The translations under genes were made by a program, and so were the position numbers. From contig JBFMFB010000024.1 of the NCBI GenBank assembly GCA_040752115.1, positions 1-33,514 of the forward strand: a DNA stretch of 33,514 bases, given 5' to 3'. Origin of the DNA: JBFMFB01 sp040752115. Lineage in GTDB: Bacteria > Pseudomonadota > Gammaproteobacteria > Burkholderiales > Sulfuricellaceae. This document shows positions 32,403 through 33,514 of the stretch, in pieces (positions within the stretch are counted from its first letter, which is position 1; every line of letters begins with the position of its first letter). The notes beneath the pieces are model-generated. The model was not told where the DNA came from. It saw only the letters and a list, made by a program, of their open reading frames with translations, and ran no database searches.

Positions 32403-33268
32403 AGATCTGCTGCGGATGCGGGAACAGATTCGCCGGCGCCGGCTGGCAATGCCCTTCTTGTTTCAGCACGCCGCAACGGGTTGCGGGATATCTGAGTTTC
32501 TCTCCGGAACTTGCCCAATCCGGCGAGGGTTTTCAGCCCGCTCACTTCGCCGAGCTGGCCGATGTCGAGGCGGGCAATTTCTGGTTCCGCTCGCGCAACC
32601 GCCTGATCGTATGGGCCTTGCGGTGTTATTTTCCCGCGGCGCGCCGATTTTTCGAAATCGGGTGCGGCACCGGCTTCGTCCTGTCGGGCGTGGCGCGTGC
32701 GAACCCCGGACTTGAAGTGTCCGGGAGCGAGATTCATACGGCCGGCCTCGGCTATGCGGCCGGTCGCATCGGGAATGCCACTCTGTTCCAGATGGACGCG
32801 CGCGACATTCCGTTCGAGGATGAATTCGATGTCATTGGCGCATTCGACGTGCTTGAACATATCGAGGAAGACCGGCTCGTCCTTTCGCAGATGTTCCGTG
32901 CCGTATCGCCCGGCGGGGGCATCATTCTCACCGTGCCCCAGCACCGTTTCCTGTGGAGCCGGCAGGACGACTATGCCTACCATGTGCGACGCTACGAAGC
33001 CCGTGATCTGAAGGAAAAGGTCGAGCAGGCGGGATTCCGGATCGAAAGGATGACGTCGTTCGTGTCCCTGCTGCTGCCCCTCATGTTGATCTCCCGCCTG
33101 CGCAAGCGCGCTCCGGACCTGGATTTCGATCCTTTGCAGGAGCTGAGGGTGGCGCCGTGGGCGAATTACACGCTGGAGAAGACGCTTGACCTGGAACGTG
33201 CAGTGATCCGCGCAGGGGGAAGCTTTCCCGCCGGCGGTTCCCTGTTGCTGGTTGCCCGAAAACCGTGA
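32399..33268 (+). CDS. Class I SAM-dependent methyltransferase with N-terminal zinc ribbon
   Basis: A 289-residue protein. Residues 1-21 have two Cys pairs, Cys4/Cys7 and Cys18/Cys21 (plus Cys5), which form a zinc-ribbon-like start. The methyltransferase domain has FFEIGCGTGFVLSGV (residues 84-98) for SAM binding and later GAFDVLEHIEEDR and HRFLWSRQDDYAYHVRRY. Similar proteins lie in many O-antigen clusters; the acceptor is probably a sugar or lipid-linked glycan, not certain. The ATG overlaps the preceding stop by 4 bases. A long in-frame extension upstream is rejected because it runs through the SMR-like gene and the WbqC gene end. The next gene starts 7 bases after its stop. Confidence 0.85.
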   Translation: MKICCGCGNRFAGAGWQCPSCFSTPQRVAGYLSFSPELAQSGEGFQPAHFAELADVEAGNFWFRSRNRLIVWALRCYFPAARRFFEIGCGTGFVLSGVARANPGLEVSGSEIHTAGLGYAAGRIGNATLFQMDARDIPFEDEFDVIGAFDVLEHIEEDRLVLSQMFRAVSPGGGIILTVPQHRFLWSRQDDYAYHVRRYEARDLKEKVEQAGFRIERMTSFVSLLLPLMLISRLRKRAPDLDFDPLQELRVAPWANYTLEKTLDLERAVIRAGGSFPAGGSLLLVARKP

Positions 33269-33275
33269 GGACTTT

Positions 33276-33422
33276 ATGCAAATCCCTTTCAACAAACCGT
33301 ACATGACGGGCAAGGAGCTGTGGTACATCAGCCAGGCCCACGCGAACGGCCATCTGGCCGGCGACGGCTCGTTCACCAGGAAGTGCAATGCGGCGGTCAC
33401 GTTTTTTCGGACAGTCGGATAA
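33276..33422 (+). pseudogene. wecE: 5' fragment of a WecE/RffA-type sugar aminotransferase, cut by an IS
   Basis: ATG 33276 begins IPFNKPYMTGKELWYISQA, then HLAGDGSFTRKCNA, which is the conserved start of dTDP-4-amino-4,6-dideoxygalactose transaminases (WecE/RffA). Similarity stops after about residue 39-40 (near 33392-33395), where a Trp/Leu and the rest of the large domain are expected. Instead the frame runs into unrelated sequence and ends at TAA 33422 (48 codons). The remainder presumably lies beyond the insertion, outside the window. Loss of this enzyme would remove the amino group for dTDP-Fuc4N, so the sugar made here may differ from the ancestral one. The preceding gene is only 7 bases upstream. 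Confidence 0.78.
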
Positions 33423-33514
33423 GCTAAAGCCGACCGGTTGAAAGGAACGTGAAGCATGGGAGCGAAACGCAAGCAACACAGCGCGGAATTCAAGGCGCAA
33501 GTGGCGATGGCGGC
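33393..33514 (+). mobile_element. Left end of an IS3-family insertion sequence (runs off right edge)
   Basis: The left boundary is placed where WecE similarity is lost, between about 33393 and 33405; the exact terminal base cannot be fixed without the right end. An ORF starts at ATG 33456 after AAAGGAA (33440-33446) and encodes MGAKRKQHSAEFKAQVAMAA, the typical start of IS3-family OrfA (helix-turn-helix subunit). The sequence ends before the frame is complete. Confidence 0.75.
33456..33514 (+). CDS. IS3-family OrfA transposase subunit (partial)
   Basis: Only the first 19 complete codons are present, running to the window edge. The (K/R)xxxxxEFKAxVAxxA pattern is characteristic of the N-terminal helix-turn-helix of IS3-family OrfA, which binds the terminal repeats and is joined to the OrfB catalytic domain by programmed frameshifting. 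OrfB lies outside the window. Confidence 0.75.
   Translation, partial: MGAKRKQHSAEFKAQVAMA

Noticed and set aside
1..33514. CRISPR arrays, tRNA or rRNA genes
   Set aside because: No regularly spaced direct repeats, cloverleaf-like sequences or rRNA-like segments were seen by eye.

Overview
The window is a GC-rich exopolysaccharide biosynthesis locus of the exosortase A (XrtA/PEP-CTERM) type. Overlapping start/stop codons, high GC, and the set of XrtA-associated families suggest a betaproteobacterium (Nitrosomonadales or Rhodocyclales are the groups I would look at first). This is an inference from gene content, not a search. No rRNA, tRNA or CRISPR array was seen. Family names below are recalled from knowledge of the families; no database was searched.

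Layout. Bases 1-111 are the last 36 codons of an IS4-family transposase. A tight plus-strand run of seven genes (159-9961) follows: an exosortase A fused to an EpsI domain, three GT4 glycosyltransferases, a class II amidotransferase, a PaaK/CapK-like adenylate-forming enzyme and an O-antigen-ligase-like protein. A single minus-strand gene (10074-11912) encodes a second asparagine-synthetase-like protein whose glutaminase Cys is replaced by Ser. A second plus-strand run (12158-18466) holds a sulfotransferase, two GT2 and one GT4 glycosyltransferases, a membrane-anchored deacetylase-like protein and a secreted TPR protein. A minus-strand run (25956 down to 18408) holds a Wzx-type flippase, a NodB deacetylase, three GT2 enzymes and a membrane sulfatase-fold protein with Thr at the nucleophile position. 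A third plus-strand stretch (26102-33268) holds a GT-A-like protein, a GT-C membrane protein, a DPM/GtrB-like GT2, a lower-GC NeuD/aminotransferase pair, a WbqC protein, an SMR-like small transporter and a methyltransferase. The last gene is a WecE-type aminotransferase cut after about 40 codons by an IS3-family element that runs off the right edge.

How it fits together. Cytoplasmic glycosyltransferases would build a lipid-linked repeat unit, the flippase would move it across the inner membrane, and the ligase/polymerase would extend or transfer it. Sulfotransferase, deacetylases, the sulfatase-fold transferase, acetyltransferase and methyltransferase would decorate it. The DPM-like GT2, the small SMR-like protein and the GT-C protein could form an Und-P-sugar side-branch pathway. 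Exosortase A links this polymer to surface sorting of PEP-CTERM proteins, but no PEP-CTERM substrate, priming transferase or Wza/Wzc export gene lies in the window.

The most notable non-coding signal is a set of four paired-hairpin repeats from three sequence families. All begin with GTAG and end in CTAC or a near match, which is the layout of REPIN/BIME elements mobilised by RAYT (TnpA-REP) proteins. Three of the four sit exactly at gene 3' ends and supply the stop codon.
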